From Antedon mediterranea (Eukaryota; Echinodermata; Crinoidea; Comatulida; Antedonidae): 64,000 nt of DNA. Below the pieces are notes generated by a model, which was not told where the DNA came from, did no database searches, and saw nothing but the letters and a program-made list of their open reading frames with translations. Shown in pieces: positions 46,450 to 59,345 of this stretch. The stretch is from NCBI RefSeq assembly GCF_964355755.1, contig NC_092672.1, positions 30,314,501 to 30,378,500 of the forward strand, read 5' to 3'. Positions within the stretch are counted from its first letter, which is position 1. The number at the start of each line of letters is the position of its first letter. The translations under genes and the position numbers were made by a program.

Positions 46450-46995
46450 TTTTCTCATTCTTATTCAGTATTAACTTAGTAGCAGCAGTCTCATACCTAT
46501 ACCTAGACAATATCAACGAAAGACAGGTAGGTGAGTGGCCGAGTGGTTAAGACAGTGGAACCGTAATCACGTAGCCATAACATCGGCAGGGGTTCGAGGC
46601 TCACTCACTCCATGGTTCTGGTGGTAGAACGAGTCTTCTCGGATAAGGACTATAAACCGTAGGTCCAGTGTACACAACTTGCTCGTGTGCACTTTAAAGA
46701 ACCTAGTACATCTTTCGAGACGAGTAGGGGGTTACCCCGGTGTTACTGTATTAGTACATCACAGCCACTGATCACCAACTGGGCCCTCTGGGAGACCAGT
46801 CTTTGACTGAAGAGGTTACCCAGTATAAATATATATTTCAATCAATCAATCCATCAATCAAGAATAATGATGTAGCTCTTATTAATAGTAAATTAGTAGC
46901 AGCAGTCTCATACCGATTCCTAGACAATATCAACGAATGACAGGTAGAAGAATAACGATGTAGCTTCTTCATTATTAACAGTAAATTAGTAGCAC
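46450..46995. repeat. short tandem duplication around a SINE
   Basis: TAGTAGCAGCAGTCTCATACC..CCTAGACAATATCAACGAA followed by GACAGGTAG occurs before (46478) and after (46890) the SINE. A third partial unit (GAATAACGATGTAGCT) is near 46950. Confidence 0.65.
46530..46860 (+). mobile_element. tRNA-derived SINE, copy 2
   Basis: Head with A box TGGCCGAGTGGTTAAGAC and B box GGTTCGAGGCT. The body is shared with copy 1 (GAGTCTTCTCGGATAAGGAC, GGGGGTTACCCCGGTG). The tail contains ATCAATCAATC. Copies 1 and 2 are diverged, so the family is not brand new. Confidence 0.85.
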
Positions 46996-47127
46996 TGGTA
47001 TGGGTTATCGTAATTAAGATATTCATTTGTAATAGCATAATACGGTTGAACTACAATACACATGCAATTTTTTTGTTATTTTTTAAATTAATTTTTTCTT
47101 TTATTTGTAATTTAAATGTACAATACT

Positions 47128-47166
47128 TTATTTTATTTTTATTTTATTTATTTATTTTATTTTATG
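47128..47166. repeat. (TTTTA)n microsatellite
   Basis: Reiterated TTTTA/TTTA units between TRIM-2 and TRIM-3. Confidence 0.7.
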
Positions 47167-47763
47167 TTAGGCTTCCTCAAACCAACTTATTTCAACACAT
47201 CTCTAACCCGACCATCTAAACAGAGCAGCCATTAAAACAAATGGACTAAACACTTATTTTCAATTCAATTCAAATCAAGCAAAATACGATGTAAAATGAA
47301 ATGTTAATGTAATTAGTCATTAATAAGGTACATATTGTTTGTCATCTAAGATTAGTGCCTCACATTTGCATAACATTTATATTAAATTACAATTAAACAT
47401 TTAATTAGTATGTAATTAATTATGTTTTACATTAAAAATGATTAATATTTAGAGTATTAAAAATACAATACAATGATGGAAGAAGTAAAGTTACCTAGAG
47501 TAATTAGAAATATATATTTGACAATTGCTACTGTATAAACATCAAAATAAATTAAAATTATATTTTCGGAAGTAAAATAATGTTTAGAACTGGTACTATA
47601 TTTAAAAATAGCAATCTCATTCTTAATATAACCAAAAGTTTCAAATCAATTTATGTTTCAATATGAACAAAACTTATAATTCGAAATATTTCAGTATTTT
47701 ATTTAAACATAAATATTTCTGTCTAAACTTTAATGATAATATGTGCTAGTATCTAACCATTGT

Positions 47764-49892
47764 TTAATAATTAAATATTTTTACATTTCTGTGTCCATAA
47801 TTTGCCACTGCTAGTCTACGTGGATGGTGAGATACGATGCATAATCCATAAGGAAATGTGATTCCTTCTTCTTTGCTATCAATCCTTTTTATAAACTTCC
47901 CACTATTACTAAATAGCTGTAGTTTGTGGTGACTTGATATTATGATGTTGTCATTATCATCAACTGCTACTCCTTGTGGGTGCTTCACCATACCATCTTC
48001 ATCACCTTCACTGACAAGAACTTTAATAAACTTTCCCTCATTATCAAATAGTTTTAAGCAGCTTTGTACACAGTAAAGTACAAGAATATATCCTTGTCTT
48101 GTAAGGGTGACATCAATGATATCAATGAAACCCATGTTATTCCATGGTGCTATTTTCTTAATGTGTTTGCCGCTTTCAATGTTAAACATGGCTACATTCC
48201 CATGATCAACTACATACATGACACGTGATGCTTCATCCACATGGATACTACTTGGATATGTCAACTCCCCCTTACTAAATGATTTAACCACCTCACCATT
48301 CATAGTGCATACTGTGATACATTTATTACAATCATCACTGAATGCTATATTATCATTGTTCATTGCGAACATTCTGTTGACCAGGACACCTTCTGATAGT
48401 GTAACCTTACCAATGTATTTACCTGATTGCTGGTATTTGTGAATGGCATTTTCCATACTTGAAACAAGCAAGCATTCGTCTCCATATTTAACTACAGCAA
48501 AAACATCTTTATTTATTTTTATAGTGTTCAATAGTCCTTTCTCCACTTTAACAGTCATTGGTGCCGACTTCCTAATGGGTTCACCATCAACTTTAACATC
48601 AACCTTCCAAGTCCATGCACTTGTACCTATCACATGGTCACCGCTGTCATCTTCTTCCACTTCAGAGATGATAGTTTCTCCTGTTGGTTGTGTCAATGTA
48701 GCTTTTATGTCATTTGCGTGTATTTCACATTCATCAGTTTTCATTATTTTTACATCAATTGTTGGCAATGTCATACTCTCAGCTTCTCCTATTTCTAAAC
48801 AGTCGACTGCCCTTGATTGTTTGACCATTCCAATATCCGTCTGTAATGAAGCAACTTCTTGATTGTATTTCACAAAGTTTATCTCAACATTAACATCAGG
48901 TTTTGTTTTAGGTACTGCCTTGATCCTTTCATCCAGTGCTGTAATGACGTCATTACCGGATATCATCGCCGTTGCTTCATTGGCCTTCTCTATGTGATGT
49001 AGAAAATTGATGTCTGTATTTATATACGATATTTTCGTTATCACTTCTTCTAGTTCGGCATCAGTTGCTTTTCTCTTGATTATGTAAATTTCCTCCACCT
49101 CACTTTTTAGTTTGTCACCACTTTCTTTTATTCTTGATACCAATTCCTTCACTTGATTATCAATCCTCTCAAACTCATTTCTCTATTTTCATCTAGTTTC
49201 TTAACACGATCAGTCATTACTTTAAGATCATCATTTAATTTAGCTGTACATTGTTTTGCCTCTTTTTCCAATTCCGCTGATGTTTGTTTAAACGTTTTAA
49301 ACGCATCTGCTATGCTGATGGTCACGTGTTTGTCTTTTCCTTCCCATTCCTTGTGATCCTTGATCGAACAGTGTTTACAAATGGCAACATTGCATATTTT
49401 GCAAAACACAGTTAAAGGCTCATTGTGGACAGAACACAGGGGCGGATGTATGGCATTGATTTCACTTACACTCAAAGATCGAACATCTTCCACTGAATGC
49501 AATTTGTGATTTTTGCAAGGTGGTATGTTCTTATGATGGTCACTACACTCTTGGCACAAATATCGTCTGCAATTCTGACAGTAGGTTTTAACTTGACCTT
49601 CCTTTCCACAAATACAATTTATCTGATCTGTATTTGAAAACTGTTCAATTGTTTCTAACAAATTTTTCAGAAACGTATTGGGGGGTAATTTTTTTAGACC
49701 GCCCTCTGGAATCTGATAAGTTTTAGAGCAAGTTGGACAGCTTACTTTGTTAGTTTTCTTCAACCAGTTGTCAAGACAACTCAGACAGAAGCTGTGAAGA
49801 CATGTTAAGGTTCTGTGTTCATTGAGTCGATTAAAGCATATTTTGCACTCTAGAACTTTTTCACCAATAGCCAACTCACCACCGCTAGCCAT
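47764..49892 (-). pseudogene. TRIM-3: RING/B-box/NHL gene with a single 1-nt frameshift
   Basis: Same architecture as TRIM-2. RING (CKICFNRLNEHRTLTCLHSF..), two B-box-type fingers and the coiled-coil start are in one frame (49149-49892, 247 residues). The rest of the coiled coil, the filamin-like domain and the NHL blades are in another (47764-49152, 462 residues). Where TRIM-2 has CAATTCCTCTC, this copy has CAATCCTCTC at about 49161-49170: one T is lost and the frame shifts into a stop. Everything else is open, so this is either a very young pseudogene, an allele or an assembly error. If translated it would give a RING/B-box fragment without the propeller. Confidence 0.88.
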
Positions 49893-50681
49893 CTTGGATT
49901 GATCTGTAAAAAAATTATAATTTTCCTCAATAATATATAGGTTATTTTCTTGTTTTATTATAATTGTGCATTTATGGTATAATTTAATGCATTTGCCAAT
50001 ATTTTAATCATTCATTTTTATGTTTTAAATTTTTGAACTTTAAATTGAAAAAGAATAACACGGTAATGATTTTCCATCAAACTTTAATATTATGGTGAAA
50101 AAATATTTTAAAGAAAAATAACGGTGGCGATATAAAATGTAACCATGGTTTTGTGATTATTCATCCATTTTTTCAATTTCAGATTACATCCATAGGGAGA
50201 GCCTAACAATTTCAGTAGAGCATTATTAAAATAAACTCTAAATGAGTTAAGTACCTTCACTGAGTAACCCCAAAGTGTCATACAATGCGATCGGATCCTT
50301 TGTGTGTTTATAACATTTAACTATATAAAGTACATAGATTCATGTCATTTGATTAGACGAATATGAGTCACATGATAAAAAAAATAAGTGAACTATTTTT
50401 ACGATCATCGAGAGCGCGGTGTCGGTTTAATTTTCGACCGGAATACCGGAACGATGCTACATCTGACAACAGCGGCTTCCGCATGCAATTTTGCACTTTT
50501 GAATAATGACGATGACATTATATGATACAGATTAAAAAAAACAAATAAAATATGCGGTCAGTAGGCTAGAGCCCTTTGCAGAACTTCAAGTACAACTTTG
50601 GCGGATGTAGAAAGAAAACGGTGCACTAATCCGAACAAGGAATTCTACAAAATAGACCGAAGAACTTACTAACTAACTTAC

Positions 50682-50780
50682 CTTTTGATGTTTTCAATAT
50701 ATTAGTGTTTGATAGTTGTGACAGACCCAATAGCTTTCAGATCTAAACAAAATGGCTCCGATATGAATGAATAGTGTTGT
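50682..50780 (-). promoter_or_regulatory. candidate noncoding first exon of TRIM-3
   Basis: The minus strand reads ..ACATCAAAAG|GTAAGTTAGT, a strong donor. It would join the acceptor at 49904-49905. The sequence ATATCGGAGCCATTTTGTTT recurs as ATATCGGAACCATTTTGTTT in the equivalent exons of TRIM-1 and TRIM-2. Its 5' limit is not defined. Confidence 0.55.
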
Positions 50781-51126
50781 ATTGGTGGTTCTTGTAGCGT
50801 TGGTATAGTTTTTGAGACTAGCATGATTGATTCTTTTATGTATAGTCTATTGATAAGAACACAACATTGTGCTTTACCCGGAAAAGTTTGAATATAGAAT
50901 ATTAAGGCATCATGATATTATAGAAAATTGTTTGTTATTTTTATCCCACTATCAAACAGGGATTAAAAGACAATAACGGCCGGCCTTGGCTGTTGTATAA
51001 CCACGGTGACGCTAATGTATAGGTTCATTATTGTATAACAGAAAAGCCATACTCTAGTAAAAACAAATTATCTGTCCTACGTAAACCCGTGGCCATCAAT
51101 CGTCCGAGGGATTACTTTTTTTTTTA

Positions 51127-51390
51127 TTAACACCAAATAACCAACTAGCTGTAATACTGGGTTAACCAAACAGGTCAAAACAGTTTGTAATATTACATAA
51201 TTATCGTTTTATTGAACAGAATCAGCCATATTAATGATTCAAATAAATTCCTGCGCCATTCTTAAACCATAGAGGAATTATTTGTTGACAAAGCTGCACC
51301 GAGTTTCGTTTAAGAGTGATTGTAGCTTTAACCAGGCTCGTTGTCTTTTGATGTACTCACTGTAACTCGTACAAGAAGTGATTATGATTA
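51127..51390 (-). pseudogene. decayed KY-like gene fragment, copy a
   Basis: Colinear nucleotide similarity to the last exon of the KY-like gene (53285-53545). Shared stretches include AACCAACTA, TTTTATTGAACAGAA against TTTTGTTCAACAGAA, GCGCCATTCTTAAAC against GAGCCATTCTTAAAC, and ACCAGGCTCGTTGTCTTTTGAT against ACCAGGCTCTTCGTCTTTTTGAT. Frames are broken. Confidence 0.65.
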
Positions 51391-51554
51391 ATAATATTAT
51401 TAGCATTCAGTTTAGAGGATAGTAGTCATCCGTACTACGTTTTTGCGTACAAAAACATTGACTTAAAGGTTGAGTATACACCTAACTATCGGCCTATAGA
51501 GCCTTTCGTTTTGTGTCAGGTTTTCCTGCAGAATTTACTTCATAAAAAGCTAAG

Positions 51555-52170
51555 TTTTGGTTTTGTAGAAGATTCCTTCTCCTATGAATGAACTGGAGTA
51601 AAAATAGCCGCAGCGTGTAATTGTCACGTATGAGTACAATTTCATGGAATGTAATTTTACGATTGTATTGATTATACTAATCACGTACGAGTTAGTGATA
51701 TATTTGGATTGTGGAGTGTAGCGCCTAATACTACCTGCCTACGTTTTTCTTTTGTTTTTTGAGTGCCATGCCGATTCAAAATTTAATGGTAAAGAATTAA
51801 AATAATGATATTAAACCACTGCCTCATAAGTGACATGCGTGTAGGCCTACTTGTGACACAAGTGACACTAAAGTACGCGCGAGTGTACCAGTGCTGTTAA
51901 ATGACTTTTAAAAACGATGAACTTACGATCAGTATCAATTTATTTTCGATAAACATAATATGCTATGTCAAATGTCTAACATTATACATTCAAAGTTGCC
52001 CATAGAGGCAGACTTCTCACGTCAATTGCTTGCTTTATATATATTTTTTCTTTAAGCATTTACAAGTCTAATAATCGTTTTACGTACAATGTTATACATA
52101 TATATGCTGCATTACGGAATTTTCCTACATACATGAGAATCGGGTACATTGATTTTGGTGTAAACAAAGT
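51555..52170 (+). repeat. diverged segmental duplication (partner 22245-23950)
   Basis: Colinear with the partner block: CTATGAATGAACTG, TCACGTACGAGTTAGTGATAT, GTCAAATGTCTAACATT, TTGATTTTGGTGTAAACAA. Noncoding. Confidence 0.6.
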
Positions 52171-52276
52171 AACAGCAACATTATTAGATATTGTTTAAAT
52201 TTGTATAATGTCGGATAAACAATATTCGGGTTTGTGGTACACCCTGTGTTCCAAAAAGGAAATAATGTACAGTTGA

Positions 52277-52329
52277 GAGTATCTCAACGTTTCGGGATAG
52301 AAGCATACAACCGAAACGTCGAGATATTC
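52277..52329. repeat. 19-bp-arm imperfect hairpin
   Basis: GAGTATCTCAACGTTTCGG (52277-52295) pairs with CCGAAACGTCGAGATATTC (52311-52329) with two mismatches. It could be an element terminus or a Penelope-like junction; no partner is in this window. Confidence 0.6.
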
Positions 52330-52903
52330 TTAACTTACTGTTTTTCTTTTTCGATAATAAACAGTTTGAGAGAGTAAATACACAGTCGTTCCGACTTGAA
52401 ATCGGCGTTCGGCTTCATACGTAGATTGACACGTGGCATATGTATGCTCAAGTTCAGTTTTTAACTATTTCTCCATCCATCTCCATGTTATGATTCGAGT
52501 CTTTAAAATATACATCGTTCATGAAGAACAGTTATTTGAAATACATAATATAGATATGTGATGGCGCTAGTTAATCTTCGTCATGCATGATTACACATAC
52601 ATGTTAAAAACGACGTAGCTTACGTATAGCATAAAAAGAAGGCTATCGTAGTAAATGAAGTACGAATGAACTTACATTGTTGTTGTTACTTTGTACTTGT
52701 ACGTGAGAATTCTGGAATGCAGCATAATACATAGATCAAACTTGATCACATTAAAATCTGATACAATAAGGAAAGTAGCACATGTCAACCTACCATTAGC
52801 TAATGTAAATCAGGGTATTTATTATAACATTTTTACCATACTAGATTAAAATTGACCATATCATTGCTAATGGAAATTGACATTTTGTTCTTGTACTTAT
52901 ATC

Positions 52904-55900
52904 TCATATGCAGTGTACAAGCCAGGCTCCACCATAATCATATTTACCTTCTTCCTTGTTTCTGACAAATAATCTGAATTTATAATAACCTGTGCGCGCT
53001 AATTTAAACGTTATAACTATTTTATTACAATGTATATCTTCTGTGGAATAAGCAACATCAAACTCGTTTTTGAGATCTTCCGTTTGCTTGTGAAAATTCA
53101 GTCTTCCAAGAATCTTTCCATGGGTACAAGATGTTAGAGTCAGTGTTGTGTCCTTGCCTAGAGGAGATGAAATAACGGCTGATTTTGGCTGAATAACAGA
53201 AAACCTATAGTCAAAAAGGGTCTGTACAGGGCCCCATGGTCGGCTGTCGTTTGAAGGAAGTGGTAGTGACTGTTTTTTTCTTAGCATCAACTAACCAACT
53301 ACCAATGCAAGTACCACTAAATTGACTAAACACGTCAAGACAATAAAACCCACACGTGGGTGGATAAAACTTAAATGTATATAATATTGTGTCATCATTT
53401 TGTTCAACAGAAACAGCCACGACACAATCATTCAAATCAGTACCGGAGCCATTCTTAAACTTAAAAGTAATTCCTGTTCGTCGTTTAATCGTTGAAGCTA
53501 TCACTAAACCAGGCTCTTCGTCTTTTTGATAAATCGTAGAAGAAGTTGGCGATTTAACTTGTAGATTATGAGCAATCATTTTAAATGTACAAGGCCCCCA
53601 TGCTTTGTTTTTGCCAAATGCAAACACGTTGCCTTCATATAGTTTAATAACATTAACCAGCCATCGGCCTGGTCTTTCGATTGTAAATCTAGTGTATCCA
53701 TTTACTGTTTCAATAATAGGATGTGTTACAGATGATTTAAATCCTCTGTCGATAAAACATGAAACTGATCCCAGAAAATATGTAAACTCTGGAAATAGTT
53801 GGGAACCAGTAACACCCGTCGCATGCGCTATAAATGCCATTAGCTTATCAAGCCCATCTTTTTTTGCACGGTCCGACAGACAAACAGGCTCACCTAATAA
53901 TATGACCTTATAAACTCCAGCACGTGGCAAACGTAGTAATAATGTTGCCGTGTTTTCGTTTTCTATCAATGCTGTCGAATTTTTAACTGTCTGATTCGTT
54001 GCTTCGCATTTTAAATTATGTTCGTATGTCATCTTGTGTTTGCTGTGAAATATCAGCTCTATTCTATTGGAATCGGTTTTTATATAGCCTTCAGCTACCG
54101 ATGGTTTTACACATGACACCTAAAACATATAACATTAGTAAAGTATATTATTACTAGGTGTGGACACGTGAACAGTGGGAAACAATTGGTTTTTACAAAA
54201 ATGTACCTTGTAAAAATATGCTGATGGGTATACCCGCACCTGATTCATCCATTCATCTACATCACTTACTTGATCGTCAACCATTGCAAGTGCACTGTCG
54301 TCTGGTTTGTGAGAATAACGAAACGTTTCGGGCGGTGTCACGAAGTAGCCCTCGTTCCAACGGAAAACATATGTATATATGCCATCAACTTTCTCTGTTA
54401 TAACATGAAAATATCAAGATTACCACTGATAATTTTTGAGTAGCGTCAATTCGCCGACCAATGTTTGATCAATGTGGGTCCATAGCTGAGAGAGTTAAAG
54501 TTTCTTAGGAGAACCTCACAGCCATATTGATAGAGGATTTTTTTTTTGCATTATCTTTTTTACTGTTAAAATTGAACTATTAGTTTGTACAACCATAAAA
54601 ATATTTTGTTTTAAAGTAATCTGGGTTCTCTATCATACAAACCACCTGGTTTCCTGAGACCCCATTCCATCATTTTCTTGAAACTTCGTAAATACTAATA
54701 TTTCATTGTGATTTGTGATTTGATGAATAAATGTATTTGTATTTGTTTATACAGGGTATATACCTACAAAACCAGATGCCCAAGTGGCATCGCACAAAAA
54801 CCACGTATTTGATATCTTGACGCGATTCCACATATGTCTGGATATTCGTTTTCTTCCATTCACGTCATCGCCGATTTTGTATTTCTTTACTATACCTGAA
54901 ATTTTCTCACAGTGTAGATCACACAATCTAAAATTAGAAATATATTTTCCTTGTTAAAAACGGATCAACACGGATGATGCTAATTAATTGTCACTTGTTT
55001 TATACATTATGCAGAAAATGAAATGAGCTAAAATTGTTAATTAGTTTGTGTATATGTAGACCTACTATGTACTGCTTATGTAGGCCTAGGAAAAAATAGT
55101 ATTACAATTACAATTGTTTATATTTTTATATTATTTTGTAGAATATATTTTGCTACCAATTATTTCATTTTCGGTTTGTCATGTTTTTTATCACAACCAA
55201 AACTAATGTTCAAATAGTATGTAGAGTGTTTTTCTTACCGACACCTTGCGAAGACCAGATTTGAATATCCCGCGCAGACACCAGTACATTCGTTCAACAC
55301 GTCCTGGGGATCTGATGAGCCGCGTTGGCCGGTTGCCAGGTAGTTAACGTCATACTTTATATTGGTAGCTATCCATCGTATTATAACGCGCGCCTTATCA
55401 TAGTCGCCTGATGTTGGCTTCATCAAATAGTCCACTAAACCTTTAATGTTCCGTTTTAGTGATTTTGGGGCCGATACAAGCATGTAACATCACATGTTAT
55501 TTAAAGAATAGGCATATTAGTCCAGTCAAAAATCACCCTCACCATGGTATAAGAACGTACCCTAATAAAATTTCATCCGTAGGTTCTATGTATATAGGTA
55601 ATAACATTTCTTGATGTTGCGTCTTGCAAAACTTGGGATTTTACGAGAAAATTTGACTTTTATACCCAATTTATAACTACCTCATGTCGTATTATTGTGT
55701 ACAGCGAATGCGACGAAGCGTGACTGAAATTACGAGACGCCGTTTGCGCCCGTTGAAAAATGCATTAACAAAGCTAAAAACCTACAAAATTAATAGTTTA
55801 TACAATAATTTAAATATAGTTTACAATAAATTGTATAATAAAATACATAACATATAAAGAAAACTCAAGTATAATCTCAAATATTTACAGATATGTGTTT

Positions 55901-58900
55901 AAAAATGTACAAATCAAAATGGCCTTCCATAAAATAAAGTGCGCCCTCACTCGTCATACTTTTATCGGACTTGTATGGATGGTTATACAAGGCATTAATA
56001 ATACGAAACCCGATGCGGTTTGTTAGTTATTGCCTCTGCAAGAGGCAGAATATTATATTTTCACAAATATATTTCTAGTTTTTATCATGGAAAAAAAGAA
56101 TTGTATATATTTAAACACATTACAACCTCCAGTCTACCATCATGATGGATTAAGTGAAGCGCCGTATTGTATATGCTATAGCGTAATGATCTTCTAGTTA
56201 TCTGGTTATATTCTGGACATTCTTTTTTTCACAGCATTACTTGCGTGGATATCACAATGCATTTGTTTATTCGCGATTATAGTCAATATTAATTTGAGTA
56301 AGAATCATTTTTAAATGACAGTCCATTTCGCGTATACGATATAATAAAGATTTAAATTAATAAAGTACTCTGAAATATTTTCTCATTGGTTATCCGCAAC
56401 AAAGAATCCTTGTGATTGTTAGTTTTGTTTAATTTTCTTTGAATTGTTTATTGGCATCGTATGATGTGTGAGACAATTTCGTGTTTTAGAAAATGTAATC
56501 CTGCCACCGAAGATTCTTTCTGTTCGAAGACCTCTGACGGATAACTGTGTTATTCTTTTACATTTAATTAATTAATTAATGTTCATCTTCACTTTTGGGA
56601 AAAATAGCCTACATCTTTTATGTTTAAAACGTCATTTATAAGCATTTGAATAAGCCAACAAATTAAACTACTGTGTTCTCCCAAGCTTTTTAAATTTTAT
56701 TTAAATGCATTAAAATGTGTCGGACTCGGCGGATAACAATATTTGAAATAAATGCATATAAAACTTTTGTTCTGGACTTTACTTTTTTGTCCCAAGTGAG
56801 AACTTTCAGGCCGTGGAGGTGAACCGATCGTTTATGACATGCTTTTGTGTATAAAATGTCCAATAATAATTGTAGGACTACTCTCAACCAAAACACTTTA
56901 TATTAGAATGTATTTAATATACGTCACGTCTTAAAAAATTGGGAGAATTGGGTAATACAGTATGTCGTTTCTCGCGAATCACACTCCAACATTCTCACTT
57001 TCTTTTATTTAGTGAAATGTGAACGGTGGAAAAACGGAAAAATACTTTAAATTTAGAATGCTTTGAATTCTGGAAGACGACTTCGAACTTAAAGAATCGT
57101 CATGAATGACGTTTATTGGCTCAAACTTCACACATCGGTACGATGTGAAGGCCAGACGGATTCAGAGAGGATCAAACCGGCTCCTCCTCCCCATTGGCAG
57201 TGGGGGCATCGGCGGGTGAAAGGGAAAAATGATAAATGTTGATTCAGACGAATGCCAACCAGCCCCTTTGATACGCTCTTAATAATTGTTGGAAAGTGAA
57301 AGTAGGGCTACTTGAGGTAGGGCCTAGTATCTTTCGTATAGGCCTACACGAAATGGATTATCCTTAAATGATTGGTTCTTACACTAATTAAGATCATAAT
57401 CGCGAATGATAGTTTAAAATATGCAATGCATTGTGATATCCACGCAAGTAATGCTGTTAAAAAAAAAGAATGTCTAAAAATAAAACCAGAAAAACTAGTA
57501 GATCATTCGGCGCTTCAGCAGATATACAAATATACACTTAATCCATCATGATGGTATACTGGAGGTTGTAATGTGTTTAAATATATACAATTCTTTTTTT
57601 CCATGATAAAAATTGGAAATATATTTGTGAAAATATAATATTCTGCCTCTTGCAGAGGCAATAACTAACAAACCGCATCGTGTTTCATATATTAATGCCT
57701 TGTATAACCATCCATACAAGTCCGATAAAAGTATGACGAGTGAGGGCGCACTTTATTTTATGGAAGGCCATTTTGATTTGTACATTTTTAAACACATATC
57801 TGTAAATATTTGAGATTATACTTGGGTTTTCTTTATATGTTATGTATTTTATTATACAATTTATTGTAAACTATATTTAAATTATTGTATAAACTATTAA
57901 TTTTGTAGGTTTTTAGCTTTGTTAATGCATTTTTCAACGGGCGCTAACGGCGTCTCGTAATTTTAGTCACGCTTCGTCGAATTCGCTGTACACAATAATA
58001 CGACATGAGGTAGTTATAAATTGGGTATAAAAGTCTAATTTTCTCGTAAAATCCCAAGTTTTGCAAGACGCAACATCAAGAAATGTTATTACCTATATAC
58101 ATAGAACCTACGGATGAAATTTTATTAGGGTACGTTCTTATACCATGGTGAGGGTGATTTTTGACTGGACCATATAGGTGACAAAATCATCACTCTAAAG
58201 CAGTAATTTACGTGTATTAAATGAAGGTAAAAAGTATGTAGACCTCTAAGTTAGATGTGTATGGATGATTGATTTACTGTGGAAGTAATTCTTAATTAAT
58301 AAGTTATTCTATTATATAATATTCAGTTCACATAAAGAACCAAGCGTATTCATTGTAAACGGAAATAAGAATGGATTTTTTTTTTCATTTAAACAATTGT
58401 ATAGGCTAATTTGTGTGTTAATGTTAAGGAAATTGCAGTAGGCCTAAAATATTAATATTTAGAGACTGGTTTATCAAAATATCGAGAGTTTTTTTTTTCC
58501 TTGTATTGCCAAAACATTACCGGTATATAAAACAAAAGAAGAAAGTCAAAGCAGCAAATGCACAAAAGTGAGCTAAATTACAAAGTCAAAACGTGCATGT
58601 AACCTGTTACATGTCTGTAGTTAATTTTGGAAAAAAAGGACCACAAAGCCAATACTTTATCATTTACCAATTAGGCCTATAGGACTTCTATGATGTGAAG
58701 TACCTACCTTCTCCACATATTGATCAAGACGATTCACGGTATCAAAGCCAGGATAGATGGCTTTATGTTCGGGTGTAAAGAAATGATGTAGATCATACTT
58801 GCAGGTCACATTTGTAGTGTTAGGTCTTGGAAAGGCTTGGCAGGCATCACTATAAGGTGTAAGCTGACGTTCTTTATTGCTTGTTTTTTTCGTTGTTTCT

Positions 58901-59001
58901 TCATCTGCAGTATTACAAACTTTAATATGCCTATCGGGAATATGAGTTGTTGCATTTACTATACTTGATGTAGTCGTATTTTTGGAAGACCCACACCCCA
59001 T
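52904..59001 (-). CDS. KY-like (kyphoscoliosis peptidase) transglutaminase-like protein, with a frameshift
   Basis: Minus-strand exons: 58708-59001, about 55239-55483, 54764-54927, 54207-54394 and 52904-54119. It starts MGCGSS, an N-myristoylation signal with a possible palmitoyl Cys. The transglutaminase-like core reads KARVIIRWIATNIKYDV, then Cys in GVCAGYSNL, His in HMWNRVKI and Asp in CDATWASG, so the Cys-His-Asp triad is complete. YFVTPPETFRYSH and Ig-like KY repeats (SWLVDAKK, AWLVHC) follow. The family contains membrane- or cytoskeleton-associated proteins of uncertain enzymatic activity. Two defects: a 7-A run at 53273-53279 (one base too many) shifts the frame between the two C-terminal repeats, and no AG acceptor is visible just upstream of the second coding exon, close to an inserted palindrome. 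It may be a young pseudogene or carry sequence errors. Confidence 0.8.
55520..58170. mobile_element. 2.65-kb palindromic (long-TIR) element in a KY-gene intron
   Basis: Two inverted arms of about 800 bp (55520-56320 and 57367-58170) enclose a unique centre of about 1 kb. The outer ends are GTCCAGTCAAAAATCACCC and its complement. CATAT lies directly outside both ends (55513 and 58171), a likely target duplication. No transposase ORF is apparent, so it is a non-autonomous foldback-type element. It is unrelated to the 54-bp-repeat element. Confidence 0.85.
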
Positions 59002-59028
59002 AATGTGATAGATTTGCAATCCGATAGC
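59002..59028 (-). other. 5' UTR portion of the KY-like gene
   Basis: An acceptor AG at 59029-59030 follows a T-rich tract. A leader-exon candidate with donor ..TTCTTA|GTAAGTTC lies at 59484 upward. Confidence 0.5.
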
Positions 59029-59130
59029 CTGAAATGAATAATAATAGCTATTAGAAGGTGTAACACTGACTGTACTGGTACATAACACCGAAGGCATGGC
59101 GCAGAAACTAGTACCCTATTGTTTTATTTC

Positions 59131-59345
59131 AATTGGAATGGGCCTACACTTATATAAATCTAGGCTCACGAACACTACCCTGAACGGTATAATCCATTTT
59201 AAGAAATTCCGAAATCCTGCATGAGGGGATAAGCTTCGCTTGAGAAAGTCTGTATAATAAAATTGGAATGGGCCTACACTTATTTAAATCTATGCTCATG
59301 AACACTACCCTGTAAAATCCATGTTAAGGAATTCCGAAATCCTGC
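59131..59345. repeat. two-copy tandem duplication upstream of the KY-like gene
   Basis: AATTGGAATGGGCCTACACT..GAACACTACCCTG..ATTCCGAAATCCTGC occurs at 59131-59220 and 59261-59345, a 130-bp period. It lies in the leader intron or promoter of the KY-like gene. Confidence 0.8.
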
